Source: Ruminococcus sp.
GTDB lineage: Bacteria; Bacillota; Clostridia; Oscillospirales; Ruminococcaceae
Assembly: GCA_019420505.1 (NCBI GenBank)
Contig: JAHZHC010000030.1
Location: forward strand, 96,811-106,463
Reading direction: 5' to 3'
DNA: 9,653 nucleotides
Position numbers and translations under genes: made by a program
Notes under the pieces: model-generated
Databases searched by the model: none
The model's input: only the letters and a program-made list of their open reading frames with translations
Told to the model about the DNA's origin: nothing
Part shown: piece by piece, positions 1 through 6,058 of the stretch
How positions within the stretch are numbered: the stretch's first letter is position 1
Layout of the letters: each line of letters opens with the position of its first letter

Positions 1-22
1 AGGAGGGAGCATTTTTGTTGAT

Positions 23-189
23 ATTTCAATCCTCGCCCCACGTATGTGAGGCGACATAAACCTAATATAGACAAATTAAACTCTGAAAAATTTCAATCCT
101 CGCCCCACGTATGTGAGGCGACTACTTTGTGTCGTTACACAGTTTTTAGCTGCTCTATTTCAATCCTCGCCCCACGTATGTGAGGCGAC
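23..189 (-). repeat. Duplicated repeat-spacer block, leader-distal copy
   Basis: This 167-bp block (repeat, spacer 56-89, repeat, spacer 123-156, repeat) is identical, base for base, to 468-634. It is the older copy if array polarity has been kept. The flanking spacers differ: the partial spacer 1-22 lies to its left and spacer 190-223 to its right. Recombination between the identical 33-bp repeats is the simplest cause; misassembly of a repetitive array is the alternative. Confidence 0.95.
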
Positions 190-323
190 AGGTTACTTCT
201 TAGCATTTTTACTTTAATTATGGATTTCAATCCTCGCCCCACGTATGTGAGGCGACGCAAGAGTATTATAAGGTGAGAGATGAATATTTTATTTCAATCC
301 TCGCCCCACGTATGTGAGGCGAC

Positions 324-467
324 TTTAGATATGTACATTGTCTTATTTAGATATGTACGCTATCTTTTTAGATATGTACATTGTCTTATTTAGATATGTA
401 CGCTATCTTTTTAGATATGTACATTGTCTTAATGGAAAATAATATTTTAATGATGTTAATAAAGGAG
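324..467 (+). mobile_element. 144-bp insert of five tandem 21/22-bp units plus orphan RBS, probable insertion-sequence end
   Basis: This lies exactly between two perfect CRISPR repeats but is four times the length of a spacer. It holds five direct repeats alternating in two versions: 324-345 (A), 346-366 (B), 367-388 (A), 389-409 (B) and 410-431 (A). All share the core TTTAGATATGTAC; A continues ATTGTCTTA and B continues GCTATCTT. A 36-bp AT-rich tail (432-467) ends in AAAGGAG, a strong plus-strand Shine-Dalgarno with no start codon at a usable distance, because the CRISPR repeat follows directly. Tandem ~20-bp terminal repeats upstream of a transposase gene are known from IS21-family ends (istA/istB), so I infer a remnant of such an end cut off just before the transposase start. 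No transposase sequence remains. A plasmid iteron fragment or an assembly join are alternatives. Confidence 0.5.
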
Positions 468-634
468 ATTTCAATCCTCGCCCCACGTATGTGAGGCGAC
501 ATAAACCTAATATAGACAAATTAAACTCTGAAAAATTTCAATCCTCGCCCCACGTATGTGAGGCGACTACTTTGTGTCGTTACACAGTTTTTAGCTGCTC
601 TATTTCAATCCTCGCCCCACGTATGTGAGGCGAC
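468..634 (-). repeat. Duplicated repeat-spacer block, leader-proximal copy
   Basis: Second identical copy of the 167-bp block at 23-189, with spacers 501-534 and 568-601. The slot to its left, which holds the partial spacer 1-22 in the other copy, is here filled by the 144-bp tandem-repeat insert (324-467). The spacer to its right (635-669) also differs from the one beside the first copy, so the homology stops at the outer repeats. Confidence 0.95.
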
Positions 635-969
635 AAGATCACTTTCAATTATGTCATAATACCAAAAGGATTTCAATCCTCGCCCCACGTATGTGAGGCG
701 ACCGGTATGGATATATTTTCAAAAGATACAAACGTTATTTCAATCCTCGCCCCACGTATGTGAGGCGACTCATATGGATGATCTGTAATAATTCCATCAA
801 TTATTTCAATCCTCGCCCCACGTATGTGAGGCGACGGAAAAAGGGGAATTTTATTTCTAATACTGGAAATTTCAATCCTCGCCCCACGTATGTGAGGCGA
901 CAACAATTTACAAAAGAAAATTGGATATGCACATATATTTCAATCCTCGCCCCACGTATGTGAGGCGAC

Positions 970-1003
970 AAACTATTCACAAGGAGGGAGCATTTTTGTT
1001 GAT
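970..1003 (-). repeat. Spacer present twice (970-1003 and partial 1-22)
   Basis: The last 22 bases of this 34-bp spacer are identical to window positions 1-22, and both are followed by a repeat. The two copies have different right-hand neighbours (spacer 1037-1071 here, spacer 56-89 at the left edge). This is therefore a separate rearrangement from the 167-bp block, or part of a larger one extending off the left edge. Confidence 0.9.
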
Positions 1004-1173
1004 ATTTCAATCCTCGCCCCACGTATGTGAGGCGACCAATCTGCTGTTGCGGCAGGAATCGAACTTAATCAATTTCAATCCTCGCCCCACGTATGTGAGG
1101 CGACACCAAAGCAGATGACGGCTGGTCATAGTCGGGAAAGATTTCAATCCTCGCCCCACGTATGTGAGGCGAC

Positions 1174-1333
1174 TGCGGAATCAACAAATAATTAATTATT
1201 TGAATTCCGTTTTTTATTCTTTTTGTCTAAAAGAATTTGTTTTTTCCGTATTTAACTATAATTATTTATCACAATATATCATATTGTTCATGCGAATGCT
1301 TTAACATATTTATGTAAGCTTATCGTTCGCATT
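1174..1333 (-). promoter_or_regulatory. CRISPR leader
   Basis: This 160-bp, strongly AT-rich stretch lies between the cas2 stop codon and the first (leader-proximal) repeat, the position where Cas1-Cas2 inserts new spacers and where pre-crRNA transcription is usually initiated. It contains no open gene. It is rich in inverted repeats: 1176-1209, 1216-1236, ACAATAT/ATATTGT at 1271-1287 with a 3-bp centre, ACATA/TATGT near 1304-1315, and ATGCGAA (1290-1296) matching TTCGCAT (1326-1332). I found no convincing -35/-10 pair on the minus strand, and no minus-strand terminator, so read-through from the cas operon into the array is possible. Confidence 0.85.
1176..1245 (+). terminator. Tandem hairpins with T-runs, terminator-like on the plus strand
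   Basis: The first hairpin pairs CGGAAT (1176-1181) with ATTCCG (1204-1209) and encloses an 18-bp perfect palindrome, CAAATAATTAATTATTTG (1185-1202). It is followed on the plus strand by TTTTTT (1210-1215). A second hairpin, ATTCTTTT (1216-1223) with AAAAGAAT (1229-1236) around a 5-nt loop, is followed by TTTGTTTTTT. The T-runs follow the stems only when read on the plus strand, against crRNA transcription, so these could stop antisense transcripts crossing the array before they enter cas2. The stems are AT-rich and may be weak. The first also begins 3 bp from the integration site and could instead be a protein-binding palindrome used in spacer acquisition. Confidence 0.45.
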
Positions 1334-1624
1334 TTAAAATATCATTGGATCATCCGGAAAATATGTTTCCTTAGCACCGAAATGCTCAATTCTGTTTTTA
1401 TAATTATTTCCCAAATTATAAAAACGCAAACTATCTTTCTTGTCATCTATTATTTTTAAAAGCTTCTGTTTTACTTCAAATAATTCAACCGGATCAAGTT
1501 TGCATTCAAACACAGAATTTTGGACTCTCTGCCCATAATTCACACATACTTTTGCTACTTTTCTCAATCTTGATTTTCCTGATTGAGTTGCACTGTTTAC
1601 ATCATATGTTATAAGCACCAACAT
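1334..1624 (-). CDS. cas2: CRISPR-associated endonuclease Cas2 (type I-C)
   Basis: Cas2 is the small structural subunit of the Cas1-Cas2 integrase, which inserts new spacers at the leader end of the array. The protein has 96 residues, the usual length. It opens with the family's first beta-strand MLVLITYDV, carrying the conserved Asp8, and contains the typical RVQNSVFEC segment near residues 33-41 (ferredoxin-like fold). Cas2 nuclease activity is not needed for integration in studied systems. The ATG at 1624 is preceded by AGGAG (1631-1635), which overlaps the cas1 stop codon, so the two genes are nine bases apart and probably translated together. It is the last gene of the operon, directly upstream of the leader. 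Confidence 0.97.
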   Translation of the reverse strand: MLVLITYDVNSATQSGKSRLRKVAKVCVNYGQRVQNSVFECKLDPVELFEVKQKLLKIIDDKKDSLRFYNLGNNYKNRIEHFGAKETYFPDDPMIF

Positions 1625-1633
1625 ATCATTCTC

Positions 1634-2665
1634 CTATTTCCATAAAAACGGCGGATATTCCTCAATATCCCCACGAATATATTTCGACATTAGCATAGCT
1701 TGAATATATGGAAGCATACCCCACTCGACTTTTTCCTGTAAAAACGGATGAGTTATAATTTCTGTTTTTCGTTTTTGCCAAAAAGAAAGATAATTTTTAC
1801 GGCTATCATCCTTTAGAATCACTCCACCATTTTCTTTTTCAATAAAGTCCTTATATGAAATCATTTTTCGATTAATAAGGGTGAGGACAAATCTATCAGC
1901 AAATGCCGCTCTGAATTCCTCTACCAAATCAAGCGCCAATGAACATCTTCCCGGTCTTTCCGTATGAAAAAATCCTGCATAAGGATCAAGTCCAACAGTT
2001 TCTAAAGCACTTACACACATTGAAGTCAGCAAACTATAGGTAAAAGACAGCAATGCATTTACGTTATCCATAGGAGGCCTTCTGGAACGGGTTTTATAAT
2101 AAAAATCTTCTTTTTGCTGTAAAATCATATCATCAAATAAAGAGAAATAACCCGTTGCACACTCTCCTTCAATCCCCCTTAAAGAATCAGGATTAGAGCA
2201 GTTATATGCTAATTCAGCTCCTTTTTTCAACTGTGTTGAAACATTTTTAAATCTTTCAACATCAATTCTTAATGAATGATCTCTTATTGTACGGCTAACG
2301 ACGGCATGTGTATTTATAATTTTCGCTGAAATTATATTTTTAGCAATATTTAATGATCTTTCTGCATTGTCACATATTCGATATTGCTCACGCCTCAGCA
2401 ATATATTGCCATATGATTTCCCGGTAATCTTGGCAAGAAATCGTCCGCTGGGTTTCAGAAAAACAAGTGATTTATTCATACCAGCACATTTTCCCATAAG
2501 AGCAGGGCTTGCACCTACATAACCAAAAACTACTATGCTTTCAATTGTATGAATAGGAATCCTTCCAAGGGTTTTGCCATTTTCCTGAATCACAATATTT
2601 TCCCCGTCAAGAGCTAAATAAGCTTTTTCATTAGTCACGTAAAGCGTATTCAGAATTTTTCTCAT
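1634..2665 (-). CDS. cas1: CRISPR-associated endonuclease/integrase Cas1 (type I-C)
   Basis: Cas1 is the catalytic subunit of the spacer integrase. The 343-residue protein has the N-terminal beta-rich domain and a C-terminal helical domain with the metal-binding residues in place: Glu166 in RGIEGECATGYF, His234 in GFFHTERPGR, and Asp246 with Glu249 in ALDLVEEFR. The PYAGFFHTERPGRCSLALDL segment (residues 228-247) is the most recognisable signature. The ATG at 2665 overlaps the cas4 stop by four bases (ATGA), the classic translational-coupling arrangement, with GGAG about ten bases upstream. In type I-C systems Cas4 works with Cas1 to select and trim prespacers. The protein looks intact. Confidence 0.98.
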   Translation of the reverse strand: MRKILNTLYVTNEKAYLALDGENIVIQENGKTLGRIPIHTIESIVVFGYVGASPALMGKCAGMNKSLVFLKPSGRFLAKITGKSYGNILLRREQYRICDNAERSLNIAKNIISAKIINTHAVVSRTIRDHSLRIDVERFKNVSTQLKKGAELAYNCSNPDSLRGIEGECATGYFSLFDDMILQQKEDFYYKTRSRRPPMDNVNALLSFTYSLLTSMCVSALETVGLDPYAGFFHTERPGRCSLALDLVEEFRAAFADRFVLTLINRKMISYKDFIEKENGGVILKDDSRKNYLSFWQKRKTEIITHPFLQEKVEWGMLPYIQAMLMSKYIRGDIEEYPPFLWK

Positions 2666-3333
2666 TCTTCATCACTCCCAGCCTGAATGGTGTCATTTAT
2701 ATATTTATTTACGTTCTTATGTTTATAAAGCTTAGGCATACAAAGGCTTTTCAATGAACATGCATTACACCTTTTAGAAGGTTTAACCTTAGGAATATAT
2801 CCTTTTTCATAATAACTATGCATCTGGTTAAAACAATTTCTGACTTTTTCCTTAATGTCGTCAGAAATCTCCACTTCCAGCCTTCTCTTAGTAAGACCAT
2901 AAAATATTGCACCTTTTTTTATTTGGCATACAAGCATTTCTTCAAGACAAATAGCCTGTGCAGCCAGCTGAAGAATATCACAATCATTTTCTTTAGGCTC
3001 TCCATGCTTATACTCAACCGGATAAACAATATATTTTTCATCACGTCCATTAATAAAAATACCATCTTTATTTTTAATAAACTCTACAATATCACATTCT
3101 CCGCAAGCTCCGAGGGTGCGTGAAAAAATAGGCATACCTCTTGAAATAAGGATATTTTTACGATTTTCAAAGGACTTGCTGTCGTGACATATTTCATGCA
3201 TACTTTGTCCCTCAATTGTACGCAAATTTTCTTCCCACAACATTTCTATATGTATCAATGCCCATTGACGCTGGCAAAATCCAAAATGTTGTATTCCCGA
3301 CAGCATTAGAAAATCATCTTCGTTATATTCCAT
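2662..3333 (-). CDS. cas4: CRISPR-associated exonuclease Cas4 (RecB-like, Fe-S)
   Basis: Cas4 trims prespacers and helps Cas1-Cas2 choose those with the right PAM and orientation. Counting from the ATG at 3333 (223 residues), four cysteines that fit the iron-sulphur cluster are visible: Cys20 in FGFCQRQW and Cys189, Cys192 and Cys198 in RCNACSLKSLCMP. The RecB-type nuclease residues are His46, Asp81 (GECDIVEF), Glu107 and Lys109 (PVEYKHG), and the Gln motif around 122-126 (LQLAAQA). I chose this start over an in-frame extension to 3369 because GGAGG (3340-3344) stands six bases upstream of the ATG, the first residues MEYNEDDFLMLSGIQHF fit the family, and the extension lies inside cas7c. The gene overlaps cas7c by 11 bp and cas1 by 4 bp. 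Confidence 0.96.
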   Translation of the reverse strand: MEYNEDDFLMLSGIQHFGFCQRQWALIHIEMLWEENLRTIEGQSMHEICHDSKSFENRKNILISRGMPIFSRTLGACGECDIVEFIKNKDGIFINGRDEKYIVYPVEYKHGEPKENDCDILQLAAQAICLEEMLVCQIKKGAIFYGLTKRRLEVEISDDIKEKVRNCFNQMHSYYEKGYIPKVKPSKRCNACSLKSLCMPKLYKHKNVNKYINDTIQAGSDEE

Positions 3334-4180
3334 TGATCTCCTCCGGAATAAGATCTTCAAAGTTTTCAAGTCTTATATCATAATCATCAAAAGATTCGGG
3401 ACACTTAACACCTTCCTTAACAGTTATTTTTAAAGAGTCATGAACCTTTTTGGAGGAATATTGACCGTCCTTGCAGTTATGCTTCCACCAATAAATTTTC
3501 TGTACCTCCATACTTCCGTCCGGACGTGCAGAAGAGCAGTCGTTTATAAACAAAGTTTTAAGACACTCTTTGATTTTTTCAGCATCATCTTCTGTAAATC
3601 CTGTTTTCTCAGCAAGCTGAACATTTATAGATCCTTTAATTTCATATAATCCGAATTGAACCATATGCTTTGATCCCATGGTGTCGGATGATTTTTTGCC
3701 CGTCTCGGTTGTTTCCGAATTTACGCTCTTTGTAATCTGTATACTATTGATATCGACAGTATCTATACTTACAGCCTGATGAATAGTAACAGGTCCTCTT
3801 ATACCTACAGACACGCCGGAATTCTCTTTACCTTTGCTTTTAAATGCAAAAACTTGTCCGAAAGCTCGTACATCAAACCACTTTTCACAGGCTTTTTTTG
3901 AATACTCATCATTATCGGCAAAATCCTTTATTTCGCCCGATGCTCTTTCACTTAGACTTTTGTATCCATCGTCTGTACGATCATTTGACTGTACAAAAAT
4001 ATTCTCGCCTAAATCCTGAAGACGGTTTCTGATCTTTCTTTTTATACAAACGTCTGAAATCTCACCCTTGCCCGTATATGTTGTGCGTGGACGGTTTCCG
4101 TTTAAAGGGTCACCATTCGGGTTAGCATTGTTTATTGTAATCAGCGCCGCAAAATCAATTTTAGTTTTTAAAATACACAT
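3323..4180 (-). CDS. cas7: Cascade backbone protein Cas7c (Csd2)
   Basis: Cas7c is the repeated backbone subunit of the type I-C Cascade complex. Several copies coat the crRNA spacer and hold the target strand. The 285-residue protein carries the Cas7/Csd2 N-terminal motif NNANPNGDPLNGNRPR (residues 17-32), then RAFGQVFAF (105-113), IRGPVTIHQAVS (127-138) and KHMVQFGLYE (171-180), all in the usual order, ending in the RPDGSMEV segment. The length is normal. The ATG at 4180 has AGGAGG seven bases upstream, one of the strongest ribosome binding sites in the operon, fitting a subunit needed in many copies. It is two bases from the cas8c stop and overlaps cas4 by 11 bp. Confidence 0.97.
   Translation of the reverse strand: MCILKTKIDFAALITINNANPNGDPLNGNRPRTTYTGKGEISDVCIKRKIRNRLQDLGENIFVQSNDRTDDGYKSLSERASGEIKDFADNDEYSKKACEKWFDVRAFGQVFAFKSKGKENSGVSVGIRGPVTIHQAVSIDTVDINSIQITKSVNSETTETGKKSSDTMGSKHMVQFGLYEIKGSINVQLAEKTGFTEDDAEKIKECLKTLFINDCSSARPDGSMEVQKIYWWKHNCKDGQYSSKKVHDSLKITVKEGVKCPESFDDYDIRLENFEDLIPEEINGI
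3340..3344 (-). promoter_or_regulatory. Ribosome binding site that fixes the cas4 start
   Basis: GGAGG, part of a GGAGGAG run, lies six bases before the ATG at 3331-3333. It is inside the end of cas7c and shows that the longer in-frame reading of cas4 is not the true start. Confidence 0.85.
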
Positions 4181-4182
4181 AT

Positions 4183-4572
4183 TTATTCCTCCTCATTTTT
4201 ATTATCATTTACTGTTTTCTTACTATAAATCTCCACTCGCTGATGATAATACCCTAAAAGATATATATCTTCTAAAGGTTTATTCATATTATTTGAAAAA
4301 TCCTCCTCAGTAAAAAGTCCGTTAACTTCAGCAACCTTATTTTTAAAATATTTTCTTTCATAACTTTTATGCTTTTCCATATAAGGAATCAGCTGTTCGT
4401 AAAGAATCCTCCAAGTCTGCATAGGATGATTTGAAAAAGCACTCCAAAGCCTTACTGCATTTGTTTCACGTCCATCGTCAAGAACAGAATCCTCAAAAGC
4501 TTCTGCCAGCGCAAGCAGTCTTCCGAAAAGATAGCTGCGGTTGGTATTTTTTTCGTCCAGTATCATAGTCAT
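4183..4572 (-). CDS. cas11c: Small subunit Cas11c, internally initiated within cas8c
   Basis: Type I-C loci lack a separate small-subunit gene. Published work on type I-C showed that Cas11c is translated from an internal start inside cas8c and is needed for the effector complex. Here an in-frame ATG at 4572 is preceded by AAAGGAG (4578-4584) with a five-base spacing, as good a site as those of the separate genes. The product would be 129 residues, equal to Cas8c residues 495-623, starting MTMILDEKNTNRSYLFGRLL. A second ATG two codons on (4566) could also be used, at 11-base spacing. The protein is expected to be helical and to bind along the Cas7 backbone, stabilising the displaced strand. 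Translation from this site is inferred from the sequence and the family. Confidence 0.85.
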   Translation of the reverse strand: MTMILDEKNTNRSYLFGRLLALAEAFEDSVLDDGRETNAVRLWSAFSNHPMQTWRILYEQLIPYMEKHKSYERKYFKNKVAEVNGLFTEEDFSNNMNKPLEDIYLLGYYHQRVEIYSKKTVNDNKNEEE

Positions 4573-6054
4573 TCTCTCTCCTTTATCATTATGATATTTA
4601 TAAATTAAAGCACAGGCATAAGCCAATACTCTTTGTCTGTTCCAATAAGTATAAGCCAAAGGGTTTGACGCCTTTAAAACAAGTGCCTGAACAATATCTT
4701 GGGGAACAGGCTGACTGTCAATCATACAATGAAGAATTCTCTGGGATTGTTCCTTAAGCACTTCATCCTTTACCTTTATCAATCCACCCTGTTCACTTCC
4801 GAAAGCATATTCAGCAATACGCATCGTATGCGGCGTTTGTATTTTTGTATACGGTTTTTTCTCCGGTGTAAAAAGCGGCATATACCATTTGCAGGTTTCA
4901 GCCCAGTTTTTCAATCTGTAAAAGAAATCAGACGCTTTAAGTTCATTATAATAAGTTATTGAAAGACGTCCGGTAGTTGCGGCATCAAGTGCTATAATAA
5001 CAATATCATCACAGTCATCAATGGAATTTTCATATCCCATAAAGGCTTTGTAAAGATTTTGCTTGAACTCAGGCTCCGTATCACCTTCTACAGCAACATC
5101 TTCAAAAACATACGGATTAGCAAGATTAGGCACTTGCTTTCCTTCAGGATTCCAGCATACATATGTACGTTTATTTTGAGAACCAAAGGTTACTCCTTGA
5201 TTTGCCGCAAGCCAGGTAAGTGCATTATGAGCCTTCTGTGTTGCTTCATAGCTTACCGTACAGGCTTCATTTGAATTTTCAAAACGACCTCTGAAAGTAA
5301 ATCCATCCTTATCATTAGCAGAAATCAGTTTTGCTCCATAATTAGCTGATACAATTCCCTTAGGATGATTTATGCACATAGTTGCTTTGCTGCCGGTAAC
5401 ATAGCATATATCTTCTTCACCCTTCTGATGCGATAAATAATATTTTATATAGCTGTCAAAAAGCGTAGTATCTTCCCATACAGCATCAGAATTCTCAGAA
5501 TAATCACTACGGGTCACTCTATATCTTACAAGGCATTTTTCATATGCGTTTCCCTGTATTTTATTTTTTGAAAATTTACCGTTATCGTCAAGTTCAACAA
5601 TTCCGGCAGATACAAGATCATGAATTGTCAGTCCCTTTTCTGCATAAGTATAAACCGCTTTTATTTTCGGATGTGAATATTCTGATTCAACCCAATCCTT
5701 GAGCTGTTTTGAATATGCGTTGAATTTATCTTCAGCCTTCTTAATTTCCTTTTCACTTTCAGCGTAATTGCAATAGTCCTTAGCTGTATATGACAATGTG
5801 TCGCACAATGGATGCGGTGCTATTCCCGATGCACGTCCGGCTGAGCTTTCAGTTACGGGAATAATAGTCTGCCTTTCATTTTTATCAACAATCCTTGCAC
5901 CCCGAAAGTCACCATTCTCATTTATTGTAATTTCGATCTGTGCATTTGCCAGCATATGAGAAACAAGAGAAAGCATTTTACCGTTTTCCACAGCTCTGCC
6001 GGCCTTGCTCATATTATTCTCATAGGTTTTGTAAAGCATATTCATCCATGACAT
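4183..6054 (-). CDS. cas8c: Cascade large subunit Cas8c (Csd1)
   Basis: Cas8c is the large subunit of the type I-C effector. In studied complexes it recognises the PAM and helps open the target DNA and recruit Cas3. The 623-residue protein has the Csd1 N-terminal block: YKTYENN near residue 8, LVSHMLANAQIEITINENGDF (30-50), and TIIPVTESSAGRASGIAPHP (63-82). The middle contains the family-typical ALTWLAANQG and the ITYYNEL segment. The C-terminal 129 residues form a helical, small-subunit-like domain that is also made separately (see cas11c). The ATG at 6054 has GGAGG in the last codons of cas5c, and the gene is four bases downstream of cas5c. Length and motifs are normal, with no frameshift. 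Confidence 0.97.
   Translation of the reverse strand: MSWMNMLYKTYENNMSKAGRAVENGKMLSLVSHMLANAQIEITINENGDFRGARIVDKNERQTIIPVTESSAGRASGIAPHPLCDTLSYTAKDYCNYAESEKEIKKAEDKFNAYSKQLKDWVESEYSHPKIKAVYTYAEKGLTIHDLVSAGIVELDDNGKFSKNKIQGNAYEKCLVRYRVTRSDYSENSDAVWEDTTLFDSYIKYYLSHQKGEEDICYVTGSKATMCINHPKGIVSANYGAKLISANDKDGFTFRGRFENSNEACTVSYEATQKAHNALTWLAANQGVTFGSQNKRTYVCWNPEGKQVPNLANPYVFEDVAVEGDTEPEFKQNLYKAFMGYENSIDDCDDIVIIALDAATTGRLSITYYNELKASDFFYRLKNWAETCKWYMPLFTPEKKPYTKIQTPHTMRIAEYAFGSEQGGLIKVKDEVLKEQSQRILHCMIDSQPVPQDIVQALVLKASNPLAYTYWNRQRVLAYACALIYKYHNDKGERMTMILDEKNTNRSYLFGRLLALAEAFEDSVLDDGRETNAVRLWSAFSNHPMQTWRILYEQLIPYMEKHKSYERKYFKNKVAEVNGLFTEEDFSNNMNKPLEDIYLLGYYHQRVEIYSKKTVNDNKNEEE
4578..4584 (-). promoter_or_regulatory. 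Internal ribosome binding site for cas11c
   Basis: AAAGGAG on the minus strand, five bases before the ATG at 4570-4572. It encodes Lys-Gly-Glu in the Cas8c frame, just ahead of the Cas11c start. A full Shine-Dalgarno with correct spacing in the middle of a coding sequence is the direct sequence evidence for internal initiation. Confidence 0.82.
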
Positions 6055-6058
6055 TCAC

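Larger units (their letters stand above)
1..1173 (-). CRISPR. Type I-C CRISPR array, 16 identical 33-bp repeats, left end open
   Basis: Sixteen identical 33-bp repeats start at 23, 90, 157, 224, 291, 468, 535, 602, 670, 737, 803, 869, 937, 1004, 1072 and 1141. On the plus strand each begins ATTTCAATCC and ends GTGAGGCGAC. On the minus strand the repeat ends in GGATTGAAAT, the type I-C style 3' end, so the array is transcribed leftward from the leader at 1174-1333 and the spacers near 1140 are newest. In the minus-strand RNA, TCGCCTCAC and GTGGGGCGA pair into a 9-bp stem (one U-G wobble) with an AUAC loop, the substrate expected for Cas5c, leaving roughly an 11-nt 5' handle. Spacers are 33-36 bp, mostly 34, except one 144-bp interval. 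No degenerate terminal repeat is seen; a partial spacer at 1-22 shows that the array continues beyond the window. Confidence 0.99.

Noticed and set aside
324..467. Two ordinary spacers separated by a decayed CRISPR repeat
   Set aside because: No stretch resembles the 33-bp repeat; the whole interval is tandem 21/22-bp units plus a tail, and the length does not fit two spacers and a repeat.
1037..1071. A tRNA T-arm in the spacer (reverse complement has GTTCGATTCCTGCC)
   Set aside because: No acceptor stem, D-arm or anticodon arm is present; it is a short resemblance inside a spacer.
673..1118. Open frames running through the CRISPR array on both strands, with recurring peptides such as SPHIRGARIEI
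   Set aside because: They are translations of the repeats themselves, have no ribosome binding sites and no family resemblance.
3334..3369. N-terminal extension of Cas4 by 12 residues
   Set aside because: A strong ribosome binding site lies just before the internal ATG at 3333, and the extension lies within cas7c.
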